This document shows, piece after piece, positions 34,006 through 43,453 of a DNA stretch of 64,000 nucleotides. A program made the position numbers and the translations under genes. This DNA comes from Pseudomonadota bacterium (GTDB taxonomy: Bacteria > Desulfobacterota > Binatia > UBA9968), in NCBI GenBank assembly GCA_021324155.1, contig JAJPJQ010000024.1, forward strand, positions 56,772 to 120,771. The letters are read 5' to 3'. Within the stretch, counting starts at the first letter, position 1. Every line of letters starts with the position of its first letter. The notes beneath the pieces are model-generated. The model ran no database searches and had not been told where the DNA came from. It saw nothing but the letters and a program-made list of their open reading frames with translations.

Positions 34006-34299
34006 TTGAACTGGATTATGCGTACCGAAGCCACAGGCTCTAGCAACGTCATGGTTCTGTTCGCGATTATCGCCGCGGCGATCGCCGTCTATTGCGGCTT
34101 TGTCGGCGTCCGGCTCATTTACCTGGCGCTGACGTTCGGCAGGGATGCGCCGCTGGAACAGGGGCCGTCCATGGTTTTCGGCCTGCTATCCTACATCAGC
34201 GTGGTTACCGCGGCCGTGGTGTTTCCCTTCATCGCGCTCGCCGCCGCGGCGATCGCCTGGCTTTGCTGGAAGACCGGCACGTCGCGACTGGCCGCTTAG
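34006..34299 (+). CDS. Small two-helix membrane protein, hypothetical
   Basis: ORF of 97 aa with TTG start at 34006 (ATG 34018 is the alternative), two hydrophobic segments (VMVLFAIIAAAIAVYCGFVG and LSYISVVTAAVVFPFIALAA, about residues 15-34 and 61-80). No family recognised. It lies just downstream of the strong terminator and is convergent with the DAHP synthase gene. Confidence 0.5.
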   Translation: MNWIMRTEATGSSNVMVLFAIIAAAIAVYCGFVGVRLIYLALTFGRDAPLEQGPSMVFGLLSYISVVTAAVVFPFIALAAAAIAWLCWKTGTSRLAA

Positions 34300-34318
34300 G
34301 CACAGTAAGCGGACGAAA

Positions 34319-35413
34319 TTAGGCGCTTTCCTCTTCCACTTCCAGCTTGACGCGCCGCCGCCGCGCGGCGTCGGCGAGTATATCGAGGAGCTTCCCGCTG
34401 TCTTCCCAGCCTATGCAGGCATCGGTGATGCTCATGCCGTAAATCAGCTCTTTGCCGGGAAAGTGATCCTGCCGGCCGGCTTTCAAATGGCTCTCGACCA
34501 TGACGCCGAAAATCCGGCTGTCGCCGGCGGCGACCTGCGCCCCGACCTCGCGCGCGACGTCGAGCTGCCTGGCGGCGTCCTTGGCGCTGTTGCCGTGGCT
34601 GAAGTCGATCATGATGCGCGCCGGAATGCCCGCCTCGGCGAGCGTCTTCGCCGCCGCGCCGACGTTGGCCGCGTCGTGGTTCGGCTGCCGCCCGCCGCGT
34701 AGAATCACGTGGCAATCCTCGTTGCCGAGCGTCGAGACGATCGCCGAGCGGCCGGATTTCGTCACCGACAGGAAATGATGCGGCGCCTGCGCGGCGCGGA
34801 TCGCCTCCACGGCGATGCGCACGTTTCCATCGGTGCCGTTCTTGAAGCCGACGGGGCATGAGAGGCCCGAGGCGAGCTCCCGGTGCACCTGGCTCTCGGT
34901 CGTGCGCGCGCCGATGGCGCCCCACGATACGAGATCGGCGATGTATTGCGGCGTGATCATGTCGAGGAACTCGGACGCCGCCGGCATTCCGATGGCGTTC
35001 AAGTCGAGCAGCAGCCGGCGCGCGATGCGGAGCCCGTCGTTGATCTGAAAGCTGCCGTCGAGATTGGGATCGTTGATAAGGCCTTTCCAGCCGACCGTCG
35101 TGCGCGGCTTCTCGAAATAGACGCGCATCACGATCAGCAGATCCTGCGCGAGCCGATCCTTGACCTTTTTCAGCTTTGCGCCGTATTCCGCCGCCGCCTC
35201 GACGTCATGGATCGAGCATGGCCCCATGATGACCAGCAGCCGGTCGTCGGCGCCGTGGAGGATGCGGTGAATTGCGCGGCGCGTCTCGAAAACCGTTTCC
35301 GCCGCCTGCGCCGTAATGGGAAATTCGCCGAGCAGCTTTTCCGGCGTGAGCAGCTCTTTGATTTCTTTGATCCGAAGATCGTCGGTCCTGTATTCCATAG
35401 CACTTTCCAGCAA
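34319..35413 (-). CDS. aroG: 3-deoxy-7-phosphoheptulonate synthase, class I (AroFGH type)
   Basis: DAHP synthase of 364 aa, the E. coli AroG length. It condenses PEP and erythrose-4-phosphate in the first step of the shikimate pathway. The metal and PEP-binding motifs are present: MGPCSIHD, MRVYFEKPRTTVGWKG, VGFKNGTDGN, ILRGG, DFSHGNS and GVMVESHL. An N-terminal extension as in feedback-regulated enzymes is visible, but the inhibitor is not predictable. A start five codons in (ATG 35398, EYRTDD) is possible. Cytoplasmic. Confidence 0.95.
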   Translation of the reverse strand: MLESAMEYRTDDLRIKEIKELLTPEKLLGEFPITAQAAETVFETRRAIHRILHGADDRLLVIMGPCSIHDVEAAAEYGAKLKKVKDRLAQDLLIVMRVYFEKPRTTVGWKGLINDPNLDGSFQINDGLRIARRLLLDLNAIGMPAASEFLDMITPQYIADLVSWGAIGARTTESQVHRELASGLSCPVGFKNGTDGNVRIAVEAIRAAQAPHHFLSVTKSGRSAIVSTLGNEDCHVILRGGRQPNHDAANVGAAAKTLAEAGIPARIMIDFSHGNSAKDAARQLDVAREVGAQVAAGDSRIFGVMVESHLKAGRQDHFPGKELIYGMSITDACIGWEDSGKLLDILADAARRRRVKLEVEEESA

Positions 35414-35579
35414 GAGGTCTGAAAACGGCTATCATAAACCAAATCTGCGTGAATCTAAAACGCTCCAGGACGGGCGATTCGACCGCCATGTCCTTCCCGA
35501 TCTGCGGGTCCTGTGATAAGGCCGTGGTCGGGCGTCGGGCAATGCGCCATCGAATATGTGTGGGCCGACCGGAGGATGT

Positions 35580-36065
35580 ATGGAAATATCATTCGAATGG
35601 ATCCTGTTGCTCGCCCGGCTCGTCCTGGGATCGGGGATGATCTACTACGGCTGGCCGAAGGCGCGCGATCTCCGCGCCAACGCGAAAGACTTCGAGCAGA
35701 TGGGGTTCAAGCCGGGCATCTTCTGGGGCACGCTGATCGCCGCCGTCGAATTTTTAGGCGGCATCGCGGTCGTGCTCGGTCTATACGCCGAACTCGCGGC
35801 GTCGCTCTTTGCGTTTCAAATGCTCGTGGGCGCGTTCTGGAAGATCAGGCTGAAAAAGCCGTTCACGGATTACTCGTACGATTTCCAGCTCTTCGCCTTG
35901 AGCCTGCTCATTATGGCTCAGGGTTCCGGCGCGCTCGCGCCGGCGCATTTCCCGGGCACGATCTTTCTCAACTGGTATGTAGCCGCGGCGGCGCTCGCGG
36001 GCGCGCTTGTGATGGCCTGCGGCTGCAAGCCGAGCGGCGCCAAGGGGGCCCCGCCGATGGGCTAA
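35580..36065 (+). CDS. DoxX-family membrane protein
   Basis: Protein of 161 aa with four predicted helices. ATG 35580 follows GGAGGA closely. The DoxX pattern is clear: LLARLVLGSGMIYYGWPKARD then EFLGGIAVVLGLYAELAA and QMLVGAFWKI. Family members are small quinone- or redox-related membrane proteins; the role here is unknown. The last 4 nt overlap the convergent MFS gene. Confidence 0.86.
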   Translation: MEISFEWILLLARLVLGSGMIYYGWPKARDLRANAKDFEQMGFKPGIFWGTLIAAVEFLGGIAVVLGLYAELAASLFAFQMLVGAFWKIRLKKPFTDYSYDFQLFALSLLIMAQGSGALAPAHFPGTIFLNWYVAAAALAGALVMACGCKPSGAKGAPPMG

Positions 36066-37312
36066 CGCCGGAGCGTTTCGCGTGCGCCTACCGCCAGCAA
36101 CAACGCGGAAACGATGAGCAGCGGCGCGTAAGTCCAGAACGGCACGCCGGGGTTAAAACGATCGGCGAGAAAGCCGCCGAGCAGCGGCGCGGTGACCGAG
36201 CCGGTCTCTGCGGTGAAGCGGCGGAAGGCCTGCAAGCGGCCGCGCGCGGCCGCCGGTACGACGTCGTAGGTCGACGTCGCGATCGAGCCCAATGAAAGCC
36301 CGTTGGCGATGCCCATGAAGGACATCAGGACGGCGAGCTGAAAAAAGCTCGTCGTAAACGGAATCAGCAAAAAGACCAGCGCCGGCAGTCCGGTGCTCGG
36401 CACCGTCGCCCATTTTCGGCCCACCTTGTCGATGATAAAACCGGCGGGAAAAATCATCGCGAAAACGAAAATCCCCATGATGCTGAACAATAAACCGATC
36501 TCTCCGGGATTGAGCGCGAGATAAGCGGTCGCGTAAAGCGGCAGCATGCTCTGCATCGTGACGCGATGTACGAAGCTCGTCAGGGTGGCCAGGACGAGCA
36601 CCACGTACGTCACCCGCAGCGTAGGATCGATCTCATGAAACAACGCCTTGAGTCCGCCGAGCCATTGCCTCACAGCTGCGGCGGGCGAGGAGTGAAGGAT
36701 GCTTTTCGGCGCGCGTGCGGCGGCGCGTGCTTCGCCGCCGGCGAAGCCGAGCAGCACCGCAACAGCGGCGCAGATCGCGTAGGCCAGAAATGCGGCGCGA
36801 AAGCCGATCGCCTGCGCGAGCGCGCCGCCGGCGAGCGGGCCGATGGACAGCCCGAAATTGTTGACGCCGTGAAATCCGCTGAGAACGCGGCCGCGCTGAT
36901 CGTGCCGCGCCAGCTCGACGCCGGCGATCTCGCGCCCGAAGGTCCACAGGTTGTCGCCGAAGCCGATGACCGAGACCGCCACGAGCATCGCCTCGAAGCG
37001 CGGCACGACGGCCGCGACCACGGCGGCGCACGCCGCTAGCGCGGGGCCCGCGAGCAGCGCGGCGCGCGTGCCGAAGCGGTCGAGCACGACGCCGCTCGCC
37101 GGATTGCCGACGAAGCGGCCGACGGCGAGCGCCGTCATGATCTGGGCCGCGACGCCGGGCGAGATGCCGAACTCGACCGTGAGAAGCGGCACGGCGGGAA
37201 CGATCATCGACCACATACCCGCGAGAAATGTGCTGCCGTAAAGCACGGCGAGGCCGCGGGCCAGGGAATGCGGCTGCGATAATGCGCCGTCTTTCGCGTT
37301 TTCCGTCAGCAC
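36062..37312 (-). CDS. MFS transporter
   Basis: Major facilitator of 416 aa with about twelve helices. The N-half loop shows GRFVGNPASGVVLDRFGTRAAL, a variant of the motif-A GxLaDrfGrr signature. The C-half shows the equivalent DKVGRKWA in loop 8-9. The substrate cannot be predicted; the YajR/YfmO-type drug-export-like family is most similar in feel. No coupled regulator is adjacent. Confidence 0.88.
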   Translation of the reverse strand: MLTENAKDGALSQPHSLARGLAVLYGSTFLAGMWSMIVPAVPLLTVEFGISPGVAAQIMTALAVGRFVGNPASGVVLDRFGTRAALLAGPALAACAAVVAAVVPRFEAMLVAVSVIGFGDNLWTFGREIAGVELARHDQRGRVLSGFHGVNNFGLSIGPLAGGALAQAIGFRAAFLAYAICAAVAVLLGFAGGEARAAARAPKSILHSSPAAAVRQWLGGLKALFHEIDPTLRVTYVVLVLATLTSFVHRVTMQSMLPLYATAYLALNPGEIGLLFSIMGIFVFAMIFPAGFIIDKVGRKWATVPSTGLPALVFLLIPFTTSFFQLAVLMSFMGIANGLSLGSIATSTYDVVPAAARGRLQAFRRFTAETGSVTAPLLGGFLADRFNPGVPFWTYAPLLIVSALLLAVGARETLRR

Positions 37313-37406
37313 GATTCAGGCAGGAACTTGTTGCGTCCTAAAATTTCGGCGTCACTGGGATGGCCGCACGGTATTGGTCTTCAGCCGGAAAGGCAAGGCC
37401 GAGCAA

Positions 37407-38012
37407 TTATTTGCCGGAGAGCGGCGCGGTGATGAACGCCTCGATGAGCGCGGAGACGACAAGCAGGGGAACGATAACCGTCGCGAAAAAGCGCATGCCG
37501 CGCGCGAGCTGCGAAGACAATTCGATGTTTTCTTTCTTGATAAATTTCCGAACCGCGCGCGCGCCCATCATGAGGCCGATGCTGGTTCCAAGTAGCACGG
37601 CGGGGAGCTCGAGCACGCCGTGCGGCGCGACCGCCGCGACGAAAGTCCAGAGACCTTCGGTGTGAACCGTCGCGTGGAACACGATGCCGACGACGTAGCC
37701 GTTGATGAGCAGGAAAATGAGCGGCAAAATGCCGGCGAAGACGCCGGCGACGATGACGACCAGCGTCTTTACGGCATTATTGAGGAAGATCGCGAGCGCG
37801 AGCAGCGGCGCCGGCAGCCCCTTAAAGAGGCTGACGAACTCGCTCAGCGCCTCTTGGCGCATGCTGGAAATATCCGGCGCGCGCTCGGCCATCGCGACGC
37901 CGATAAGCGCGCCTGCGAGCAGCAACACAACGCTCGCCACCAGGTAGCGAGTCAGCTCGCGAATATAATCCCGTTGCTCACGCCACAACCGCGCCTGCCC
38001 CTCGATCGCCAT
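37407..38012 (-). CDS. SpoIIM/DUF95-type membrane protein
   Basis: Polytopic protein of 201 aa, ATG 38012 behind GAGGAGAG. Matches the stage II sporulation protein M (SpoIIM/DUF95) family in length, helix layout, and in the C-terminal HGVLELPAVLLGTSIGLMMG. In sporulating bacteria SpoIIM works with SpoIID/P in engulfment. In non-sporulating species such genes are widespread with no assigned role; here no other sporulation gene is seen. Confidence 0.86.
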   Translation of the reverse strand: MAIEGQARLWREQRDYIRELTRYLVASVVLLLAGALIGVAMAERAPDISSMRQEALSEFVSLFKGLPAPLLALAIFLNNAVKTLVVIVAGVFAGILPLIFLLINGYVVGIVFHATVHTEGLWTFVAAVAPHGVLELPAVLLGTSIGLMMGARAVRKFIKKENIELSSQLARGMRFFATVIVPLLVVSALIEAFITAPLSGK

Positions 38013-38054
38013 CTCTCCTCAAAAATACGCGGCGTGCGGGCACTTGGCAACGGG

Positions 38055-39098
38055 TCACGATCCGGCGACGAGCTTGGGATCTTCTTTGTTGCGCGCGGCG
38101 GCCCGGTCGGCGCGCCGCGTCAGGAACGACGGCGCCAGACGCGAGCGGCTCTCCCAGCCGCGCTTGAGGACATCGCCGCGGCGGTCCCGGACTCCCGGCA
38201 GCGCGCTGTTGACGAGAGCCATGCTCTCGGCGACCAATCCCGGGAAAAGCGCGTTTACGATCTCGAGCAGCCGCGCCCGGCGCGTGATGAATATCTCGGC
38301 CCGTCCGTAGCGGCAAGCCTCGACGATTTGCCGCGCGGCCTTTTCCGAGCTGGTGGACAAAAGCGGCGATGCGTTGGCCATGCTGAAGAGGGCGTATTCT
38401 TTCTCGTGATCGCCTTTGAAGAGCGCGTTGACATGCGAGCCGGTGCGCATGAGACCGGGGCACACGGTCGTAACGTAGATGCCGTCCTTCGCGAGCTCCG
38501 GACGGAGCCCTTCGGAAAGGCCGACGAGCGCAAACTTGCTCGCGACGTACGGCAGCAGGTGCGGCACGGCGACCTTGCCGCCGATCGAGGCGATGTTGAC
38601 GATGCGGCCGTCGCCGCGGCGCTGCATGTGCGGGACGACCTCCTGCAAAAAATAGAGCGGGCCCCAGAAATGCACATCCATGGCATCGATGAAATCCTCG
38701 CGCTGCATGTGCTCCATCGGGCCGACTTGTATAATTCCGGCGTTGTTGACGAGGACGTCGATCGCGCCGCGGTGCTCGATGATTTCCCGCACCGCTTTTT
38801 TGACCTCGTCGGGCTTGCGCACGTCGCATTCGAGAACCGTCGCCGTGCGGTCGCGAAATTCGTTGGCGACATTTCTCAGTTCGTCGCGCTCGCGCGCGAG
38901 CAGGACGACATGCGCGCCTTCGGCGGCGAAGCGGCGCGCGAGCTCGAGTCCCAGGCCGCGCGAGGCGCCGGAGATGAGAACCGTCTTCCCAATGAACGAA
39001 ACGTGCCGTCGCTTGCGCTGGTAATAGGATGCCGATACGACGGCGGCGCCGAGGACGGTGAGAGAAAACAAGGCCTTGGAAATCCGGTGCCTTCTCAT
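38055..39098 (-). CDS. Classical SDR oxidoreductase with N-terminal membrane anchor
   Basis: Short-chain dehydrogenase of 347 aa, ATG 39098 with GAGGTGGAAT upstream. A basic N-terminus and one hydrophobic segment (residues about 8-24) precede the Rossmann core: cofactor motif SGASRGLGLELA, NNAG at about residues 115-118, catalytic Ser in IVNIASIGG and YVASK as the catalytic Tyr/Lys. Longer than a minimal SDR, with a C-terminal extension. Substrate unknown. Adjacent to an SRPBCC gene and a zinc-ADH on the same strand. Confidence 0.88.
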   Translation of the reverse strand: MRRHRISKALFSLTVLGAAVVSASYYQRKRRHVSFIGKTVLISGASRGLGLELARRFAAEGAHVVLLARERDELRNVANEFRDRTATVLECDVRKPDEVKKAVREIIEHRGAIDVLVNNAGIIQVGPMEHMQREDFIDAMDVHFWGPLYFLQEVVPHMQRRGDGRIVNIASIGGKVAVPHLLPYVASKFALVGLSEGLRPELAKDGIYVTTVCPGLMRTGSHVNALFKGDHEKEYALFSMANASPLLSTSSEKAARQIVEACRYGRAEIFITRRARLLEIVNALFPGLVAESMALVNSALPGVRDRRGDVLKRGWESRSRLAPSFLTRRADRAAARNKEDPKLVAGS

Positions 39099-39106
39099 AT
39101 TCCACC

Positions 39107-39814
39107 TCAATGAATGGTTACGCCCGCGGGCTGGCCGGCGGTTGTCGGGCGCTCTCCCGCTTCGACGATCGCCTTGAAGCAGCGCAGGTCTTCTTTGATC
39201 TGATGATCGGTTACAGTAGATAGGAGCTTCGCGACCGCGGCTCCGACGATCCCCGCCGGCGCCTTGTACGACAGCGCGACGCGGACCTCCGTCGCGCTGC
39301 GTCCCGGCACGGCGCGGAAATAGACGGAGCCAGCGTGCTCGATGTCGGAGCCCGGCGCCGATTGCCACGAGAGGCTCTCGTTCTCGCGGTCCTCCGTGAT
39401 GACCGCGTCCCATTCGAGGCGCGCGGGCGTCGGGATGCGCGCGACCCAATGCGAGCGCTTGTCGTCGGCGGCGGTAACGGACTCGAGATGCGACATGAAG
39501 CGGGGGAGATTCTCCAGGTTGCGCCATATCGCGTACACCTCGTGCGGCGGGCGGAAGACCGAGATCGTTTTTTCGATTTCCACCGTCGCGCCGCGGATTC
39601 GCAGCACGTGACAGACCGGACAAAACCCGCTCGCGCCGCGCAGGACCAGCGCGCCGCCGCCTAAGAAAAACGGAATGCTGCGGCGCCTGATCGCGACGCC
39701 GAGCAGCGCGGCCCCCGCGGCGAGCGACAGCCAGCGCTCGACCGCGCTGAGGTTCGCGAACGTTGCGTCGGCTTCCGCCTGCGCGCTCACGGTTTCAGAA
39801 CGACTTTGATGCAT
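39107..39814 (-). CDS. SRPBCC/START-like protein with N-terminal membrane segment
   Basis: Protein of 235 aa. ATG 39814 follows AAGGAGGACGG. An N-terminal part has two hydrophobic segments ([14 protein letters not shown] and [20 protein letters not shown]2892-like) with a Cys-x2-Cys (CPVC). The rest is a polyketide cyclase/START-type fold ([25 protein letters not shown] then [11 protein letters not shown]). Such proteins bind lipids or aromatic ligands. It overlaps the end of the zinc-ADH gene by 28 nt, so translation is coupled; the SDR follows 8 nt later. Confidence 0.85.
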   Translation of the reverse strand: MHQSRSETVSAQAEADATFANLSAVERWLSLAAGAALLGVAIRRRSIPFFLGGGALVLRGASGFCPVCHVLRIRGATVEIEKTISVFRPPHEVYAIWRNLENLPRFMSHLESVTAADDKRSHWVARIPTPARLEWDAVITEDRENESLSWQSAPGSDIEHAGSVYFRAVPGRSATEVRVALSYKAPAGIVGAAVAKLLSTVTDHQIKEDLRCFKAIVEAGERPTTAGQPAGVTIH

Positions 39815-40959
39815 CCGTCCTCCTTGTCGTTGAACATTGCGTAGGCGCGCGGCGCATCGTCGAGGGGCAGACGGTGGGTGATCACGAACGACGGGTCGAT
39901 CTCGCCGCGCTCGACGCGCTCGAGCAGCGGGCGAAGATATTTCTGCACGTGAGTCTGGCCCATCTTGAGCGTGAGGCCCTTGCCGAAGGCGGCGCCGATG
40001 GGGAATTTGTCGATCAGGCCGCCGTAGACCCCGGGGATCGAGACGGTGCCGCCCTTGCGGCACGCGTTGATCGCCTGGCGCAGCGCGATCGGCCGGTCGT
40101 TCTGCAGCATTAGCTTATATTTCGCTGTGTCGAGCAATCCTTCGAGGCCGTGACCGTGCGCTTCCATGCCGACGGCGTCGATGCACGCGTCCGGGCCGCG
40201 CCCCCCGGTCAAGTCGCGCAGCGCCTCGGTCACGTCGCCGACGTCGTTCTCGTTCAGCGCTTCGACGCCCGCCTGCAAACTCGCCATCGCGAGACGCTCG
40301 GGGACGGCATCGATCGCGATCACGCGCTCGGCGCCGAGGAGAATGGCGCTGCGCGCGGCGAATTGCCCCACCGGGCCGCAGCCCCACACCGCGATCACGT
40401 CGCCGGGCTGGATGCGGCAATTCTCCGCCGCCTGAAAGCCGGTGGGAAAAACATCGGTGAGAAAAAGCAGCTGCTCGGCGCTCAGCTCCGGCGGCAGCTT
40501 GACCGGTCCGACATCGGCGTACGGGACGCGCACGTATTCCGCCTGACCGCCGGCGTAGCCGCCGAGCATATGCGAATAGCCAAACAGCCCCGCCGGCGAG
40601 TAGCCGTAGACTTTCTCCGCCATCCAGGCGTTCGGGTTCGAGTTGTCGCAGAAGGAGTACGCGCCGCGGCCGCAGTAAAAGCAGCGTCCGCATGCGATCG
40701 GAAAGGGCACCGCGACGCGGTCGCCTAACGCCAAGCCGTCGACTTCGGGGCCGACCTCGACGACACGGCCGATGAACTCGTGGCCGAGAATGTCTCCCGC
40801 CTGCATCGTGGGAATATTTCCGTTGTAGAGGTGGAGATCGGAGCCGCAGATCGCGGTGAGCTCGGTCTCGATGATCGCGTCGCGCGGGTTCAAAAGCCGG
40901 GGATCGTCGACGCTCTCGACGCGCACGTCCCTCTTGCCGTTCCAGCATACTGCGCGCAT
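39787..40959 (-). CDS. Zinc-dependent alcohol dehydrogenase (FdhA-like/MDR)
   Basis: Medium-chain dehydrogenase of 390 aa. ATG 40959 gives the family start [15 protein letters not shown]. Catalytic zinc ligands: Cys in [11 protein letters not shown], His-Glu in GHEFIG, with the later Cys in the structural-zinc lobe [15 protein letters not shown]. The Rossmann motif is [11 protein letters not shown]. The whole resembles glutathione-independent formaldehyde dehydrogenase-like enzymes. It leads an operon with the SRPBCC and SDR genes. Confidence 0.92.
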   Translation of the reverse strand: MRAVCWNGKRDVRVESVDDPRLLNPRDAIIETELTAICGSDLHLYNGNIPTMQAGDILGHEFIGRVVEVGPEVDGLALGDRVAVPFPIACGRCFYCGRGAYSFCDNSNPNAWMAEKVYGYSPAGLFGYSHMLGGYAGGQAEYVRVPYADVGPVKLPPELSAEQLLFLTDVFPTGFQAAENCRIQPGDVIAVWGCGPVGQFAARSAILLGAERVIAIDAVPERLAMASLQAGVEALNENDVGDVTEALRDLTGGRGPDACIDAVGMEAHGHGLEGLLDTAKYKLMLQNDRPIALRQAINACRKGGTVSIPGVYGGLIDKFPIGAAFGKGLTLKMGQTHVQKYLRPLLERVERGEIDPSFVITHRLPLDDAPRAYAMFNDKEDGCIKVVLKP

Positions 40960-41230
40960 GAAAAGCTCTGTGAATGTCCGCCGAGGGGCGCGGCGCACCA
41001 TTTCAAACATAGTGGCATGGAGTGTTTTTGCAATCAGGTGTTAACCGTAGAGAAGAAAACTTTGGGCGAAAATAATTGGCAGCCGTTCGACAGTTTCAGG
41101 GCGAACGGATAAGAGTTCGAATTGTCCATTTCGTTGCTGCTGCGCCCCGTCGAAGCACGCTTCGAAAGTTTTGACATCGTTCCGGCAGCACCGCTTGCAG
41201 CGCTGCGACGATCGGTAGTATCGTCGCGTG

Positions 41231-41722
41231 ATGTCAACACCCGTTCTCAACGACACGCAGCTCCGCATTCTCGAAGCCGTCGCCGAACGAATCTTTCCCG
41301 CGACCGCTACGCCCGGCGCCGTCGCGATCGGCGCGGTGGAATACATCCTGCGCGCGCTCGCGGGCGACTATCCCGAGATGGTCGGGGTCTACGAGCGCGG
41401 CCTGGGCGAGATCGACCGGCATGCGTTGAAGCGCTACGGCCGGAATTTTCTGAGCCTCGCCGAAACCGACATGGATTGCGTTCTTGCCGACTTCGAAAAC
41501 GCCCGCGTCGATTTTGCAGATGCGGCCGATTTCTTCGAGACCGTCCGCTGCCATGTGCTCGAAGGCGTCTTCGGCGAGCCCGAATACGGCGGCAACCGCG
41601 GTCTCGCCGGCTGGCGCATCGTCGATTTTCCCGGCCAGCAGCACGGGTATCCCGACGCCTACATCAATCGCCGCGTCGACCTCCCGCCCGTCGCCGTCGC
41701 TTCCAAGAAGGAAGCAAAGTAG
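41231..41722 (+). CDS. Gluconate 2-dehydrogenase subunit 3-like protein
   Basis: Protein of 163 aa. ATG 41231 (GTG 41228 just upstream is the alternative). The pattern LNDTQLRILEAVAERIFPATATPGA (residues about 7-31) and later VLEGVFGEPEYGGNRGLAGW is the gluconate dehydrogenase small-subunit (DUF3283-like, subunit 3) signature. Usually these have a Tat leader; none is seen here. The stop overlaps the GMC subunit start by 1 nt, indicating a heterodimer. Confidence 0.87.
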   Translation: MSTPVLNDTQLRILEAVAERIFPATATPGAVAIGAVEYILRALAGDYPEMVGVYERGLGEIDRHALKRYGRNFLSLAETDMDCVLADFENARVDFADAADFFETVRCHVLEGVFGEPEYGGNRGLAGWRIVDFPGQQHGYPDAYINRRVDLPPVAVASKKEAK

Positions 41723-43416
41723 TGGCCGACAATTTCGCGGACGTCTGCCTCGTCGGCGTGGGCGCCGTCGGCGGCATCCTCGCCAAAGAATTGGCCTCCG
41801 CCGGCCTCAAGGTCGTCGGCTTCGAGCGCGGCCCGGCGCCGCGTCACGCCGACTACGCGCCGCGCGACTCGATCCGCTTCATCGCGCGCACCGACCGCCT
41901 CGACTGGGTCCGCCACGAGCCGACGACGACGCGCTCGCGCGCAAGCGCGACGGCGGAGATCCGCTACCGCACGAGCCCGCTCAACGTCCTCGGCGGTGCG
42001 CTGCTCCACTGGACCGGACAGGTGTCGCGCTACATGCCCGGAGACTTCAAAGTCTACACGAATGAAATCGTAAACGGCGGCGCCGAGCGCGCCGGCGCCG
42101 ACCTCACGGGCTACGATGTCGTCGACTGGCCGATCGGCTACGACGACCTCGAGCCTTACTACGAAAAGTTCGAATGGGAGTTCGGCGTATCCGGCCGCGC
42201 GGGCGTGAACCCGTTCGCGGGACCGCGCAAGCGCGGCTATCCGCTGCCGCCGCTCCGCCGCAGCGCGCGCATGGAGCTCTTCGCCGAAGCCTGCGGCAAG
42301 CTCGGCTACCACGCCTACGATTCACCGGCGGGCATTCTCTCCGAAGCGTACAAGCCGCCCGCGCCTTACGACGCGCGCATCCCGGAGCGTCCCGCGTGCG
42401 TCTACTGCGGCCATTGCAACTTTTACGGCTGCCACGTGCACGCGAAGGCCGCGACGCTCTACACGGCGATTCCGGTCGCGGTCTCGACCGGCAACTTCGA
42501 CCTGCGGACAAATTGCAAAGTCTTTCGCATCGACACCGACGAGCGCGGCGACGCGACCGGCGTCAGCTACTTCGATCCCGACGGCGCGGCGCGCGAGCAG
42601 CGCGCGCGCGTCGTTATTGTCGGCGCATTCGTCTTCGAGACCGTCCGGCTGCTGCTGCTTTCGAAGACGGCGCGCTTCCCAGGCGGCCTCGCGAACTCCA
42701 GCGGGCTCGTCGGCAAATACATTCTCGCGCACGGCGACGTGCGCGCCTACGGTCTGTTCGACGACTTCATCGTCAACGGCTTCATCGGCCCGGGCTCCGC
42801 GGCGATGCGCGTCGACGACTTCAACGGCGACAACTTCGATCACACGGGCCTGGGCTTCATCCGCGGCGGCACGATCGGCACTAGCGGCGAGGGCACGCCG
42901 GTATCGCGCATGGACGTCGTGCCGCCGGACGTGCCGCGCTGGGGCAGGGCGTACAAGGAATATTATGCGAAGTATTACACGCGCACCTTCGATCTCAACA
43001 TCCAGCCGGAAACGCTGGCGCACGAGGACAACGTCGTCGATCTCGACCCGCAGGGGAAAGACCGCTGGGGCGTGCCGCTGCCGCGCGTCACGTTCGATTT
43101 CCACCAGAACGAGCAGCGGCTGCACCGCTTCATGACGCAAATCGCCGACAAGATCATGCGCGCGACCGGCGCGAGCAAAGTGTGGACGGGAGAAAAAGAA
43201 CGGCCCAACCGCTGGGCCGGCGGCGCGCGCATGGGCAGCGACCCGCGCCGCTCGGTCGTGAACGGCTGGTGCCAGAGCCACGACGTGTCGAATTTATTTA
43301 TCGTCGGCGCGCCGGTCTTTCCCACGCTTGCCGGCTACCCGCCGACTGCGACCATCGGCGCGCTGAGCTATAGGACGGCGGAATATATTTTGAGGCAGAA
43401 GGAGTGGTTCAAATAG
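41722..43416 (+). CDS. GMC-family FAD oxidoreductase (gluconate dehydrogenase large-subunit type)
   Basis: Protein of 564 aa with GTG start at 41722. The FAD-binding dinucleotide motif is VGVGAVGGILAKELASAG (about residues 10-27). Cys pairs in YCGHCNFYGCH resemble the flavoprotein subunits of gluconate/2-ketogluconate dehydrogenases. The C-terminal GMC signature region with MGSDPRRSVVNGWCQSHDV and PTLAGYPPTATIG is complete, with the catalytic His in CQSHDV. No cytochrome c subunit follows, so the electron acceptor is unknown. Confidence 0.92.
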   Translation: MADNFADVCLVGVGAVGGILAKELASAGLKVVGFERGPAPRHADYAPRDSIRFIARTDRLDWVRHEPTTTRSRASATAEIRYRTSPLNVLGGALLHWTGQVSRYMPGDFKVYTNEIVNGGAERAGADLTGYDVVDWPIGYDDLEPYYEKFEWEFGVSGRAGVNPFAGPRKRGYPLPPLRRSARMELFAEACGKLGYHAYDSPAGILSEAYKPPAPYDARIPERPACVYCGHCNFYGCHVHAKAATLYTAIPVAVSTGNFDLRTNCKVFRIDTDERGDATGVSYFDPDGAAREQRARVVIVGAFVFETVRLLLLSKTARFPGGLANSSGLVGKYILAHGDVRAYGLFDDFIVNGFIGPGSAAMRVDDFNGDNFDHTGLGFIRGGTIGTSGEGTPVSRMDVVPPDVPRWGRAYKEYYAKYYTRTFDLNIQPETLAHEDNVVDLDPQGKDRWGVPLPRVTFDFHQNEQRLHRFMTQIADKIMRATGASKVWTGEKERPNRWAGGARMGSDPRRSVVNGWCQSHDVSNLFIVGAPVFPTLAGYPPTATIGALSYRTAEYILRQKEWFK

Positions 43417-43453
43417 AATTTCGTAGCGGATTAATCAAGCGCCGGCGAAATCT

